Assembly: GCA_001443525.1 (NCBI GenBank)
Contig: LKPX01000002.1
Span: 28,059-92,058 of the forward strand
Direction: 5' to 3'
DNA from: Desulfobacteraceae bacterium RAAP-1
GTDB taxonomy: Bacteria; Desulfobacterota; Desulfobacteria; Desulfobacterales; Desulfatirhabdiaceae
Length of the DNA stretch: 64,000 nt
A program made the translations under genes and the position numbers. A model generated the notes under the pieces. That model was not told where the DNA came from, did not search any database, and saw nothing but the letters and a program-made list of their open reading frames with translations. Shown piece after piece: positions 51,834 through 61,125 of this stretch (positions are counted from its first letter, which is position 1; the number at the start of each line of letters is the position of its first letter).

Positions 51834-54032
51834 TCAAAGTCCCGCGGCGGCCTGGCAGGATGGCGCACTCTGCACAGAGGATTCCACAAACGTCGGAATG
51901 CCTGAAGGAAGCGCCGGGACTTCGCTGCGGTCTGATACCGGCAGATCCAGGCTGAATGTTTTGCGAATGGCAAATTCAGCCTGTTTACCATTATTCCACT
52001 GCTTAACAGGTCGCAGATAACCCACCACACGCGAATAGACCTCGGTTTCCTGGCCACAGACGGCGCACAGAGGCTGCTCGCCGGCAATGTACCCGTGCGC
52101 TGGACATACGCTGAACGTCGGCGTCAGTGTAAAATAGGGAAGATGAAACCCGTCAGCCACCTTACGGATCAGGTGCTTGACCATTTCAATATCCTCCACC
52201 TGCTCTCCCAGGAAAAAATGCAGCACCGTTCCGCCCGTATATCGGGTTTGAAGTTTGTCCTGAAGCAGAAGCGTTTCAAAAATATCACGGGTATAATTGA
52301 CCGGAAGCTGGGTGGAATTGGTGTAAAACGGCGCTGCGCCATTTTGATATTCCGGTTCGTTGGCGCAGAGGATGTCCGGATAGCGTTTTTTGTCCAGCAT
52401 GGCCAGACGATAGGAAGTCCCTTCCGCGGGAGTCGCTTCCAGATTGAACACATCCCCGGTTTTCTCCTGAATATCGGAAATCATGGTGCGCAGATGCTCC
52501 ATCACCTCAAGTGCAAACGCCTGCCCCGTTTCGGTGACAATACCTTCGCCCAGAAAATTCATACAGGCTTCATTCATTCCAATGACGCCGATCGTGGAAA
52601 AGTGGTTTTTCCAGTAAAGTCCTGTCCGGCTTTTGATATCCCGCAAATAAAATTTCGAATAGGGATAAAGATTTTTATCCGTAAACTTTTCAAGGACTTT
52701 TCGTTTAATATTCAGGCTGTCAATCGCCAGATGCACCTGCATGGACAATCTGTCCAGAAAATCCGCCTTGTCTTTGGCCAGATATCCGATTCTGGGAAGA
52801 TTGACAGTGACAACGCCTATGGAACCGGTCAAGGGGTTGGCTCCGAAAAGCCCTCCGCCTCGTTTCAGCAGCTCCCGGTTATCGAGCCGCAAGCGGCAGC
52901 ACATGGATCTGGCGTCTTCCGGAGACATGTCGGAATTGACAAAATTGGAAAAATAGGGAATTCCGTACTTTCCCGTCATTTTCCAGATCATTTCCAGATT
53001 GGGGTTGTCCCAGTCAAAATCCGCGGTAATGTTATATGTGGGGATGGGAAAGGTAAAGACCCTGCCTCTGGCGTCTCCCTCCATCATGACTTCGGCAAAC
53101 GCCCGGTTGATGAGATTCATCTCTTCCTGAAAATCTCCATACGTCTCTTCTCTTTCTGCGCCTCCCACCACAACGGCTGCATCCCTGAGCGTGGAAGGCG
53201 CCTGAAGGTCCAGAGTGATATTGGTAAACGGCGTCTGAAATCCCACACGGGTCGGAATATTGATATTGAATACAAACTCCTGAATCGCCTGCTTGACCTC
53301 GACATAATCCAGATCATCATACCGGACAAATGGCGACAACAGCGTATCGAAGCTGGAAATAGCCTGTGCGCCTGCGGCCTCACCCTGAAGGGTATAGAAA
53401 AAATTGACAATCTGTCCCAGCGCGGAGCGCAGGTGCTTGGGAGGCGCACTTTCCACCTTCCCTTCAACGCCTTTGAAGCCGGATTTCAGCAGGTCCATGA
53501 GATCCCACCCCACGCAATACACCGAAAGCAGGCTGAGATCATGAATGTGCAAATCGCCATTTTTATGAGCCGCACGGATTTCGGGCGGATAAATGCGGTT
53601 GAGCCAGTACTCCGTCGTGACATCGGAAGAAATGTAATTATTCAGCCCTTGAAGCGAATAGCACATATTGCTGTTTTCCTTGATCTTCCAGTCCAGTTTC
53701 TGGATATAATGCTCCACAAGATCGATACTGGATTTTGTAGAAATGCTGCGAATCTGGGCATGCTGTTCCCGGTACAGGATATATGCCTTGGCGGTTTTAT
53801 GAAACGGAGAATCCAGCAGCATCCGCTCTACGATATCCTGAATTTCTTCAACATCTGGAAGCGGCCCCAGCCGCAGATCATGGGCCAGCGTCAATACACG
53901 CAACGTCAGTTTTCTGGCTTCGCGTGCATCAAATTCACCGGTGGCTTTTCCTGCTTTTGCTATGGCCGTTGTAATCTTGGACGAATCAAATTCGACAATT
54001 CTGCCATCGCGTTTTTTGATCGTATCAAACAT
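51834..54032 (-). CDS. nrdD: Anaerobic (class III) ribonucleoside-triphosphate reductase
   Basis: Oxygen-sensitive glycyl-radical enzyme making dNTPs. The 732-residue protein has an N-terminal ATP-cone (about 1-95, starting MFDTIKKRDGRIVEFD). The ten-stranded barrel core and the zinc-binding C-terminal Cys set (CPAHGYIAG, CAVCGQET) follow. The radical site RVVGYLRP has Gly near residue 671. About 38 extra residues follow the usual end after RKTF. Only this reductase class is seen here, in keeping with strict anaerobiosis. Confidence 0.96.
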   Translation of the reverse strand: MFDTIKKRDGRIVEFDSSKITTAIAKAGKATGEFDAREARKLTLRVLTLAHDLRLGPLPDVEEIQDIVERMLLDSPFHKTAKAYILYREQHAQIRSISTKSSIDLVEHYIQKLDWKIKENSNMCYSLQGLNNYISSDVTTEYWLNRIYPPEIRAAHKNGDLHIHDLSLLSVYCVGWDLMDLLKSGFKGVEGKVESAPPKHLRSALGQIVNFFYTLQGEAAGAQAISSFDTLLSPFVRYDDLDYVEVKQAIQEFVFNINIPTRVGFQTPFTNITLDLQAPSTLRDAAVVVGGAEREETYGDFQEEMNLINRAFAEVMMEGDARGRVFTFPIPTYNITADFDWDNPNLEMIWKMTGKYGIPYFSNFVNSDMSPEDARSMCCRLRLDNRELLKRGGGLFGANPLTGSIGVVTVNLPRIGYLAKDKADFLDRLSMQVHLAIDSLNIKRKVLEKFTDKNLYPYSKFYLRDIKSRTGLYWKNHFSTIGVIGMNEACMNFLGEGIVTETGQAFALEVMEHLRTMISDIQEKTGDVFNLEATPAEGTSYRLAMLDKKRYPDILCANEPEYQNGAAPFYTNSTQLPVNYTRDIFETLLLQDKLQTRYTGGTVLHFFLGEQVEDIEMVKHLIRKVADGFHLPYFTLTPTFSVCPAHGYIAGEQPLCAVCGQETEVYSRVVGYLRPVKQWNNGKQAEFAIRKTFSLDLPVSDRSEVPALPSGIPTFVESSVQSAPSCQAAAGL

Positions 54033-54437
54033 GAACTCACCTCATCGTTGATCCAGAACGCATCACTATGAAACATTGTCGTCTGGAATGTAAGCATATC
54101 CGGAACGTGCATTCACTCGTTCATCCGTCAATTGAGGATATCCACAATATCCACAAGATATTCATCGTATCTTTATTATAAGATTATTACAACATATGGT
54201 GACGTGTCAACATTATTGTCAATATATTGTGCTTCAAAGAACATCGATATGCGGTTTCATGGCATAACTGTTTCAAATAAATATTGAAAAAATATCGTTT
54301 TTGTATGAAAGTGACAGCAAGCTGAACTTGCTCCAGATTGGGAACATCGACTGTAAAGATTTGGCGGTAAGACGCGCTGGTTCTGATGGTTTCATAGTGA
54401 ACATCAACAGAGGCACCACCCAGAGGTTATCAACTTC
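54033..54437. other. Divergent intergenic region (405 bases)
   Basis: Between nrdD (minus) and coaD (plus). AT-rich in the middle (about 54140-54290); no gene I can support. An NrdR-like palindrome lies at 54217-54232. The coaD ribosome site is weak (GAGG 11 bases before the ATG). Confidence 0.5.
54217..54232. promoter_or_regulatory. NrdR-like box
   Basis: TGTCAATATATTGTGC: the right half matches the NrdR consensus (TATWGTG) and the CAATATATTG core is palindromic. A half-site-like CCACAATA lies at 54143-54150. The usual closely spaced pair of boxes is not evident, so this is tentative. Confidence 0.35.
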
Positions 54438-54920
54438 ATGCTGAGAACAGCCATTTATCCGGGTTCTTTCGATCCCGTAACCAACGGACATCTGGACATT
54501 ATTGAAAGAGGGCTCACGCTTTTTGACGGCATCACCGTAGCGATTCTCCACAATCCTGCCAAAAAATATCTGTTTACCGTCGAAGAACGTATCGGAATGC
54601 TCGAAGAAAGTCTGAAGAAATTTTCCGGAGTCAGTATCGAAGCCTTTGATGGACTTCTGGTGGACTATGCGGTTCAAAAAAACGCCCAGGCTATCCTGAG
54701 AGGAATGCGCGCGGTCTCGGATTTTGAATATGAATTTCAAATGGCTTTGATGAACCGAAGACTCAATCGTGATGTTCAGACGGTTTTTTTAATGACAGGA
54801 CTTCGCTGGATTTTCACCAGTTCCTCCATTATTAAGGAAGCCGCCTGTTTCGGAGGCAACATCAACGGAATGGTGCCCCCTGTCGTTCAACAAAAGCTGA
54901 AAGAAAAGTTCAAACAATAG
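54438..54920 (+). CDS. coaD: Phosphopantetheine adenylyltransferase
   Basis: Fourth step of coenzyme A synthesis, transferring AMP to 4'-phosphopantetheine. The 160-residue protein has the nucleotidyltransferase motif YPGSFDPVTNGHLDII, the substrate loop GLLVDYAV, RGMRAVSDFEYEFQMALMNR and the C-terminal WIFTSSSIIKEA (family: ISSTxVKE). It precedes tilS by 14 bases. With coaX 4.5 kb downstream, two CoA enzymes lie in this stretch. Confidence 0.95.
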   Translation: MLRTAIYPGSFDPVTNGHLDIIERGLTLFDGITVAILHNPAKKYLFTVEERIGMLEESLKKFSGVSIEAFDGLLVDYAVQKNAQAILRGMRAVSDFEYEFQMALMNRRLNRDVQTVFLMTGLRWIFTSSSIIKEAACFGGNINGMVPPVVQQKLKEKFKQ

Positions 54921-54934
54921 CAAAAACCTGCAAG

Positions 54935-56422
54935 GTGACTCTGACATTACGCTCCCTCACATTATTTCACACAGTGGAACAAACCGTTTTGCGTCACCGG
55001 ATGTTTCAGAAAGGTGACACCGTACTGGCAGGCATATCCGGAGGTCCGGATTCTGTAGCGCTTCTGTACGTTCTGTTGCATCTGGCGCCGCGGTGGGATC
55101 TGCGCATCGGCGTCGCACATCTGAATCACTGTCTGAGGGGCTCAGAGGCGGATAAAGACGCGGATTTCGTGACGGAACTGGCTGCCCGCCTGAACCTTCC
55201 CTGCTATCAGGACCGGATAAATGTTCAGGAATACCAGACATCCCGACACACTTGCCTTGAAGACGCCGCACGACAGGTACGCTACGGATTTCTGGATCGA
55301 ATCCGGCGTCAGCATGGGTACCATAAAACAGCGCTGGGACATCACAGCGGCGACAACGCCGAACTGATGCTGATGTTTCTGTTCAGGGGCAGTGGACTTT
55401 CCGGTTTATCAGGAATTCCGCCGGTTCGAAGCGGTCATATTGTCCGTCCCCTGCTCTATGTCTCCCGCGAAGATATCATGACGTTTTTAAAATATAACGG
55501 CATTTCCTTTTGCACAGACACATCCAACAGCAGCAGCGCCTTTTTGAGAAACCGGATTCGGCACGAAATCATTCCTCATATCCAGGAGGTCTGCAATCCG
55601 AAAATTATTGAGACCCTGAACCGGCTCTCCGAAATCATTCGTTCCGAAAATGAATGGATCCAGGATGCGATTCATCCTCTGTATAAGAAAGCACTGGTTC
55701 GCACTGCTGCGCACAAAGTCATCCTGTCCGCACCGGTTCTGCAATCATATCCCGAAGCGGTACTGCGCCGGATCATCCGCATGGCTGTTGAAAATATCCG
55801 GGGAAACCTGAAAAGAATATCATTTTCCCATATTGAATCCGCCATCCACATGGTAACGGGTTCTTCGTGTTCAGGGGTATCGGTGCTGCCGGACGGAATT
55901 CGGATTCAACGGGAAGCGGCGTATGTGTCCGTTTTTCAGACAGACCCCCTTCAAAGGCGTCGATATCACGAAATATGCGCTACTCCACCAAAATCGTTTT
56001 ATCACGAAATTCCCCGGCCTTCGGGGCAGACTTCCTTGATCGTTTCAGAAATCGGCATGACCGTGACATTCACGGAAATATCTCTTGCCTCCCAGAAACC
56101 GGGCGCTCATTTTTCCGGAAAACTCGTACGGATGGATATCGATAAGCTGGAGTTTCCGCTGGTACTGCGCAATATCCGGCCCGGAGACCGTTTTACGCCA
56201 TCCGGAATGACCGGCAGTCAGAAGATAAAAAAATATTTTATCGATCATAAAATCACTCGTATGGCCCGCAGACTATCTCCGGTGCTTCTGAGTCATGATC
56301 GCATCATCTGGCTGGTAGGGCATAGAATCGGCGATGATGTTTCGGTAACCCCGGCAACCCGGACGGTTCTGCAAATTGATATCGAGCAACCGGCAACAGA
56401 TTCTCGTCCGGATGGAGACTAA
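54935..56422 (+). CDS. tilS: tRNA(Ile)-lysidine synthase
   Basis: Modifies C34 of the CAU-anticodon tRNA(Ile) to lysidine using ATP. The 495-residue protein has the PP-loop SGGPDSVALLYVL near residue 34, the HLNHCLRG and CLEDAARQVRYGFL segments, and a C-terminal domain with the IRPGDRFTPSGM and KKYFIDHKI motifs. The start is uncertain: a GTG at 54935 is adjacent to AAGG and lacks a proper spacer; the conserved part begins near MFQKGDTVLAG. It follows coaD. Confidence 0.9.
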   Translation: MTLTLRSLTLFHTVEQTVLRHRMFQKGDTVLAGISGGPDSVALLYVLLHLAPRWDLRIGVAHLNHCLRGSEADKDADFVTELAARLNLPCYQDRINVQEYQTSRHTCLEDAARQVRYGFLDRIRRQHGYHKTALGHHSGDNAELMLMFLFRGSGLSGLSGIPPVRSGHIVRPLLYVSREDIMTFLKYNGISFCTDTSNSSSAFLRNRIRHEIIPHIQEVCNPKIIETLNRLSEIIRSENEWIQDAIHPLYKKALVRTAAHKVILSAPVLQSYPEAVLRRIIRMAVENIRGNLKRISFSHIESAIHMVTGSSCSGVSVLPDGIRIQREAAYVSVFQTDPLQRRRYHEICATPPKSFYHEIPRPSGQTSLIVSEIGMTVTFTEISLASQKPGAHFSGKLVRMDIDKLEFPLVLRNIRPGDRFTPSGMTGSQKIKKYFIDHKITRMARRLSPVLLSHDRIIWLVGHRIGDDVSVTPATRTVLQIDIEQPATDSRPDGD

Positions 56423-56714
56423 AAAATCACTGTGTATTGAACTCACTGAAAAACTTTGATATTCGGTTTTCCACGTTTGCTATTCCGCCTTGACGAAACT
56501 TCAATGCCAATATCAGCGCTTGCATAACCTGTAAAAATGCTTAAAATAAAAAAATTACCTGATGTGTTCCGGCTTTTGGGTCCAGCAGCATCCGCCATAA
56601 CGGTTTCATTCTGCGCCCGTTCTTTTCCGTGAAAAGAAATAGAGATCAGCCGCCAAGCAACCCCTAACAGCCTGGAAAAAACCATCACTTTATTGCAACA
56701 GGAGGAGATTCCTT
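56423..56714. other. Intergenic region before ftsH
   Basis: 292 bases with the strong ribosome site AGGAGGAG for ftsH at its end. An 81-codon open frame on the minus strand (56443-56688) has no ribosome site and no recognisable domain, so I do not call it a gene. Confidence 0.4.
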
Positions 56715-58574
56715 TTGAACCCGTTTTATAAAAATCTGGCGTTATGGCTGGTGATTACCCTGATGATGATCATGCTGTACAATCTTTTCAACCAGCAGCA
56801 TGTCACAGAGACCAATATCAGCTATACAGAATTCCTTTCACTGGTGGAGGACGGCCGCATTACCGACGTGGTCATGCAGGGACAGGAACTGTATGTGACA
56901 GATACCAATCATGCCCGCTTCAAGGTATATGCGCCCCAGGATAACGAGTTGATCAGCATCCTGAGGAAGAAAGGCGTAACCATCAACGCCAGACCTCCGG
57001 CGGAATCTCCCTGGTATATGTCCCTTTTGATATCCTGGCTTCCCATGATCGTTCTGATCGGCGTATGGATTTTTTTCATGCGGCAGATGCAGTCCGGCGG
57101 CGGCAAAGCCATGTCTTTCGGGAAAAGCCGCGCCAAACTGATGTCGGACCAGTCCGAAAAAGTCACGTTTGAAGATGTGGCCGGCATTGATGAAGCAAAA
57201 GAAGAACTGGGCGAAATCGTCGAGTTTCTGAGAGAGCCCAAAAAATTCACACGGCTCGGAGGACGCATTCCCAAGGGGGTGTTGCTGATGGGATCTCCAG
57301 GAACCGGTAAAACCCTACTGGCCAGAGCCATTGCCGGGGAGGCCGGTGTCCCGTTTTTCAGCATCAGCGGTTCTGATTTTGTCGAAATGTTTGTCGGCGT
57401 CGGTGCATCCCGCGTGCGCGATTTGTTTGTCCAGGGAAAAAAGAATGCTCCCTGCATCATCTTTATTGATGAAATTGACGCTGTCGGCAGACACCGCGGA
57501 GCAGGACTCGGCGGTGGCCATGACGAACGGGAGCAGACATTAAATCAGCTTCTGGTGGAAATGGACGGTTTCGAGTCCAACGAAGGCGTTATTCTGATTT
57601 CCGCCACCAACCGCCCGGATGTTTTAGACCCGGCGCTGCTGCGTCCCGGACGTTTTGACCGGCAGGTGGTCGTGGCGCTTCCCGATATTAAGGGCCGGGA
57701 ACAGATTCTTCGTGTCCATATGAAAAAATCTCCGATCGATCCGGAAGTGGATACGGTAACACTTGCCAAAGGAACGCCAGGGTTTTCCGGGGCGGATCTG
57801 GAGAATCTGGTCAACGAGGCAGCGCTCCTGGCCGCCAAAAGAAACAAGGAAAAAGTTGACATGACAGACCTGGATGACGCCAAAGACAAAGTGTATATGG
57901 GGCTGGAACGAAAATCCAAGGTCGTTCGGGAAGAAGATCGCAAAACCACCGCGTATCATGAAGCCGGCCATGCACTGGTAGCCAGGTTTTTGCCAGGGAC
58001 GCATGCCGTCAATAAAATCACCATTATTCCCAGAGGCAGGGCCGCCGGTATCACCTGGTTTTTACCGGAAGAGCAGGATTTCCGTTATAAAGATCAACTG
58101 GAAAGCGAGCTCTCTGTTGCGTTCGGCGGCAGAGCTGCTGAAGAGCTGATTTTCAACCGCATCAGCACGGGCGCTTCCAACGATATCAAACAAGCTACCG
58201 AGCTTGCTCAGAAAATGGTGCGCGCCTGGGGGATGAGTGAAGCGCTGGGGCCGCTTTCCTACGCCAAAAACGAAGAACAGATTTTTCTGGGAAGGGAAAT
58301 CGCTCAGCACCGGGATTATTCCGAAGAGACCGCCCAGTGCATTGATAAGGAAATCAGTACGCTGATTCGCACCAGTTATGACAGATCCAAACAGGTGCTT
58401 CAGGAAAATGTGGAAATTCTGCACCAGCTTGCCGCACAGCTCCTTGAAAAGGAAACGGTCATGGGCGCGGAACTGGATGCAATTATCCGCGCCGCTCGTC
58501 CAGACTTTCAGTTTCCATCCAATCCGCCTGCAGAAGAGGAAGCCGTGGAAGTCGTGGAACCCAAGGAAGCTTAG
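56715..58574 (+). CDS. ftsH: ATP-dependent zinc metalloprotease FtsH
   Basis: Membrane-anchored AAA+ protease for membrane-protein and regulator quality control. The 619-residue protein has two membrane segments (about 8-24 and 104-122). Walker A GSPGTGKT (193-200), Walker [12 protein letters not shown], the second region of homology, the zinc motif HEAGH (415-419) and the third zinc ligand region follow. The start is a TTG at 56715, 7 bases after AGGAGGAG; product begins [10 protein letters not shown]. folP follows after 1 base. Confidence 0.97.
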   Translation: MNPFYKNLALWLVITLMMIMLYNLFNQQHVTETNISYTEFLSLVEDGRITDVVMQGQELYVTDTNHARFKVYAPQDNELISILRKKGVTINARPPAESPWYMSLLISWLPMIVLIGVWIFFMRQMQSGGGKAMSFGKSRAKLMSDQSEKVTFEDVAGIDEAKEELGEIVEFLREPKKFTRLGGRIPKGVLLMGSPGTGKTLLARAIAGEAGVPFFSISGSDFVEMFVGVGASRVRDLFVQGKKNAPCIIFIDEIDAVGRHRGAGLGGGHDEREQTLNQLLVEMDGFESNEGVILISATNRPDVLDPALLRPGRFDRQVVVALPDIKGREQILRVHMKKSPIDPEVDTVTLAKGTPGFSGADLENLVNEAALLAAKRNKEKVDMTDLDDAKDKVYMGLERKSKVVREEDRKTTAYHEAGHALVARFLPGTHAVNKITIIPRGRAAGITWFLPEEQDFRYKDQLESELSVAFGGRAAEELIFNRISTGASNDIKQATELAQKMVRAWGMSEALGPLSYAKNEEQIFLGREIAQHRDYSEETAQCIDKEISTLIRTSYDRSKQVLQENVEILHQLAAQLLEKETVMGAELDAIIRAARPDFQFPSNPPAEEEAVEVVEPKEA

Positions 58575-58575
58575 A

Positions 58576-59475
58576 ATGACAAAATCCTACGACATCTGCT
58601 GGGGCAGACACCGCCTTCAGCTCGGGAAACGCACCTGCGTCATGGGGATACTGAACGTCACTCCAGACTCTTTTTCGGACGGCGGCAGCCATTTTACAAC
58701 GGAACAGGCCGTGGCCCACGCCGAAAAGTTAATTGGAGACGGTGCCGATATCCTTGATGTGGGCGGAGAATCCACGCGCCCATTTTCCGATGCCGTATCC
58801 GAAGCCGAAGAAATACGGCGTGTGATACCTGTCATCGAAGCCGTCGCAAAACGATCATCCATACCTATCTCAATTGACACCATGAAAGCCGCTGTCGCAA
58901 AACGGGCGATCGAGGCAGGTGCATCCATTATCAACGATATCGGCGCGCTGCGACTCGACCCGCATATGGCCGAAGTCGCTGCTGAAACCGGTGTTCCCGT
59001 CATTTTGATGCACATGCTGGGAACACCCAAAACCATGCAGGCATCACCGCATTACGAAAATCTGCTGACCGACATCAAAATTTTTTTAGCCGACAGCATC
59101 TCAAACGCTGTCCGTCATGGGATTGAACGGTCACGCATCATCATCGATCCAGGTATCGGTTTTGGTAAAACTGTCGCCCATAACCTGACACTGATACGTT
59201 GTCTGGATGCTTTTGAATCTCTGGATGCACCGATTCTTATCGGTCCATCCCGTAAGGCCTTCATTCGAAACCTGCTCAAAACTGAATTTCCGGAAACATC
59301 TTCAGCTCCGAACTCCGCAGACATGGAGCGGATTGAAACTGGAACCCAGGCGATTGTGGCCGCCAGCATTCTGGGCGGCGCTCATATTATCCGGGTACAT
59401 GATGTCGCCAGAACGGCTGCCACCATCCGAATTCTGGATGCTTTGAAAGGAGATTTTGATGCTTCTTGTGATTGA
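58576..59475 (+). CDS. folP: Dihydropteroate synthase
   Basis: Joins p-aminobenzoate to the pterin precursor of folate, relevant here since tetrahydrofolate carries the methyl group to the CODH/ACS system. The 299-residue TIM barrel has MGILNVTPDSFSDGG, DVGGESTRPFSD, PISIDTMKAAVAKRAIEAGA, LMHMLGTPKTMQ and IDPGIGFGKT. Start ATG 58576, with AAGGAA in the end of ftsH. It overlaps coaX by 17 bases. Confidence 0.96.
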   Translation: MTKSYDICWGRHRLQLGKRTCVMGILNVTPDSFSDGGSHFTTEQAVAHAEKLIGDGADILDVGGESTRPFSDAVSEAEEIRRVIPVIEAVAKRSSIPISIDTMKAAVAKRAIEAGASIINDIGALRLDPHMAEVAAETGVPVILMHMLGTPKTMQASPHYENLLTDIKIFLADSISNAVRHGIERSRIIIDPGIGFGKTVAHNLTLIRCLDAFESLDAPILIGPSRKAFIRNLLKTEFPETSSAPNSADMERIETGTQAIVAASILGGAHIIRVHDVARTAATIRILDALKGDFDASCD

Positions 59476-60232
59476 TGTCGGCAATACCAACATCGTGCTG
59501 GGTGTATATCAAAATGACCTGCTGATTAAAAACTGGCGGATTAGAACCGAACGCAATATCACAGAAGACGAATTTCATATCCTGGCTCACAATCTCTTTC
59601 AAGGCAGCCAGATTCATTCTCACCATATTGACAGAACCATCATTTCCTGCGTTGTTCCCCCACTGGTCAACATCCTGGATGCCTTCTGCCAAAAATATCT
59701 CCATCATACCCCGGTATGGGTGGATGCACGCTCATTTACAGGAATGCCGATTCTTTATACCAACCCCGGAGAAGTCGGTGCAGACCGGATAGTCAACGCA
59801 GTCGCCGCCTATCACAAATACCGCACAAGCCTTATCATCATCGACTTTGGAACCGCCACGACATTCGACGTTGTTTCCGAAAAAGGAGAATATCTCGGCG
59901 GCGCCATCACCCCAGGTATCATGATCTCAGCTGAGGCGCTGTTCAAAAACGCATCCAAACTGCCTCGGGTCGAAATTTTCACAGCGCCTCCCCGGGTTAT
60001 CGGTAAAGACACAGCCAGCAGTATTCAATCGGGCATCATCTACGGATATGCCGGACTGGTGGATGGCATGGTCGTGCGATTAAAAGAAGAGATGGGCGCT
60101 TCCCCCCGAATTATTGCTACAGGCGGCTTATCGGTTCTGATGGCAGGGGTTTCCAGAACCATCGAAGCTGTTGAATCAGACCTCACACTTGAAGGACTGC
60201 TCATCATCAGCCACCAGATGAGCCATCAATAA
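59459..60232 (+). CDS. coaX: Type III pantothenate kinase
   Basis: First step of coenzyme A synthesis. The 257-residue ASKHA-fold kinase has MLLVIDVGNTNIVLG (phosphate 1), the central NPGEVGADRIVNAVAAYHKY, DFGTATTFDVVSEKGEYLGGAITPG and the GIIYGYAGLVDGMVVR segment. GGAG lies 6 bases before the ATG at 59459, inside folP. It converges on a small minus-strand gene that ends 1 base after its stop. Confidence 0.95.
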   Translation: MLLVIDVGNTNIVLGVYQNDLLIKNWRIRTERNITEDEFHILAHNLFQGSQIHSHHIDRTIISCVVPPLVNILDAFCQKYLHHTPVWVDARSFTGMPILYTNPGEVGADRIVNAVAAYHKYRTSLIIIDFGTATTFDVVSEKGEYLGGAITPGIMISAEALFKNASKLPRVEIFTAPPRVIGKDTASSIQSGIIYGYAGLVDGMVVRLKEEMGASPRIIATGGLSVLMAGVSRTIEAVESDLTLEGLLIISHQMSHQ

Positions 60233-60233
60233 A

Positions 60234-60377
60234 TCAGAGGCCCATCTGGATTTCTATCCGGCGGATCTCCTCTAAAAGCAGCCGCCTTTCTTCCTCGGAA
60301 AGCTTTTCTTCTGACAGCCTGCGAGTCAAACCCAGCAATATCATCTCGAGCCGGTAATCAGTACATGTATAAGTCAT
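60234..60377 (-). CDS. Small helical hypothetical protein (47 aa)
   Basis: An intact short frame from ATG at 60377 to TGA at 60234, 11 bases after the zinc-ribbon/pseudo-receiver gene. The product is a charged amphipathic helix pair: MTYTCTDYRLEMILLGLTRR, then a Leu/Glu/Arg-rich stretch ending EIQMGL. Codon choice and the dense operon-like position favour a real gene; function unknown. The ribosome site is poor (AGGCGG very close to the ATG), so translation may be coupled to the gene upstream. Confidence 0.6.
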   Translation of the reverse strand: MTYTCTDYRLEMILLGLTRRLSEEKLSEEERRLLLEEIRRIEIQMGL

Positions 60378-60388
60378 CGCCGCCTGAA

Positions 60389-61099
60389 CTATCCCCTGCC
60401 AATTTTTTCCAGAGATTCCATAAAAATACTGTAAAACGCCTGATGATCCTCTATCGACCGACGGATAATCTTTACCATTTCGTTTAAATCTTTTACATGA
60501 ATTACAACATTTACACTGCTGTTAAACGCCGCCATTTTATCCATAGTGCGAATATGCGAGCGCTTACTCATCAACACCACAAACATATGACGCCGCGTTG
60601 ACATGTTCAGACCATTGAGATATGTCAGCACGGGATTGTCGTTCGGGTCCGTGCATCCAAAGAACTCATTGAGAATTATCATGTCATAGGCCTGGAAACG
60701 CATTTTTTTAAGCGCATCTGCAATAGCGGTAGATACCGTGACATGATATCCCAGATATTTGAGAGAAGACTGTATCCGGGGAATAACCGCAATCTCGGAT
60801 TCACATATCAAAGCAGTTTTGGCTTCGGAATCCAGCGACTCCAGGAAAATTTCGCCGCCATCATAATCGCTGGCATCCTTATCACCTGTCTGCAAGATAT
60901 TATTATTCTGAAAGCCCAGCGGAGACGCTGCGTTGACATCCGATCGGAATCCGCTGTCCATTGCCAGTTTCCGCGTCCGGGTATCCAGCGTCAATTTAAA
61001 CTTGCAGCGAGGGCATGGAATAAACACCACCTGCTCTACAGGCAGCTTTTCATCTGGAATCTTGAACTTTCCCTGACACTGGCTGCAGACAACCTCCAT
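60389..61099 (-). CDS. Zinc-ribbon plus pseudo-receiver protein
   Basis: A 236-residue protein. Residues 1-40 are an MJ0042-type zinc ribbon: C-x2-C in CSQCQGKFKIPDEKLP and C-x2-C in PCPRCKFKL. After a linker of about 55 residues comes a receiver-like fold (about 94-225). In it the usual DD pair reads ALICESE and the phosphoacceptor strand reads DMIILNEFFG, with Asn in place of Asp, so it should not be phosphorylated. It follows the PilT paralogue by 26 bases and may be a non-phosphorylated adaptor for the pilus or motility system (inference). Confidence 0.85.
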   Translation of the reverse strand: MEVVCSQCQGKFKIPDEKLPVEQVVFIPCPRCKFKLTLDTRTRKLAMDSGFRSDVNAASPLGFQNNNILQTGDKDASDYDGGEIFLESLDSEAKTALICESEIAVIPRIQSSLKYLGYHVTVSTAIADALKKMRFQAYDMIILNEFFGCTDPNDNPVLTYLNGLNMSTRRHMFVVLMSKRSHIRTMDKMAAFNSSVNVVIHVKDLNEMVKIIRRSIEDHQAFYSIFMESLEKIGRG

Positions 61100-61125
61100 A
61101 AAAAATACCCCCCTTTTTTCTGGAA

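Noticed and set aside
52095..54071. Plus-strand open frame of about 658 codons
   Set aside because: Antisense shadow of nrdD, which carries all class III reductase motifs.
56443..56688. 81-codon minus-strand open frame before ftsH
   Set aside because: No ribosome site, no recognisable domain, and it covers the ftsH control region.
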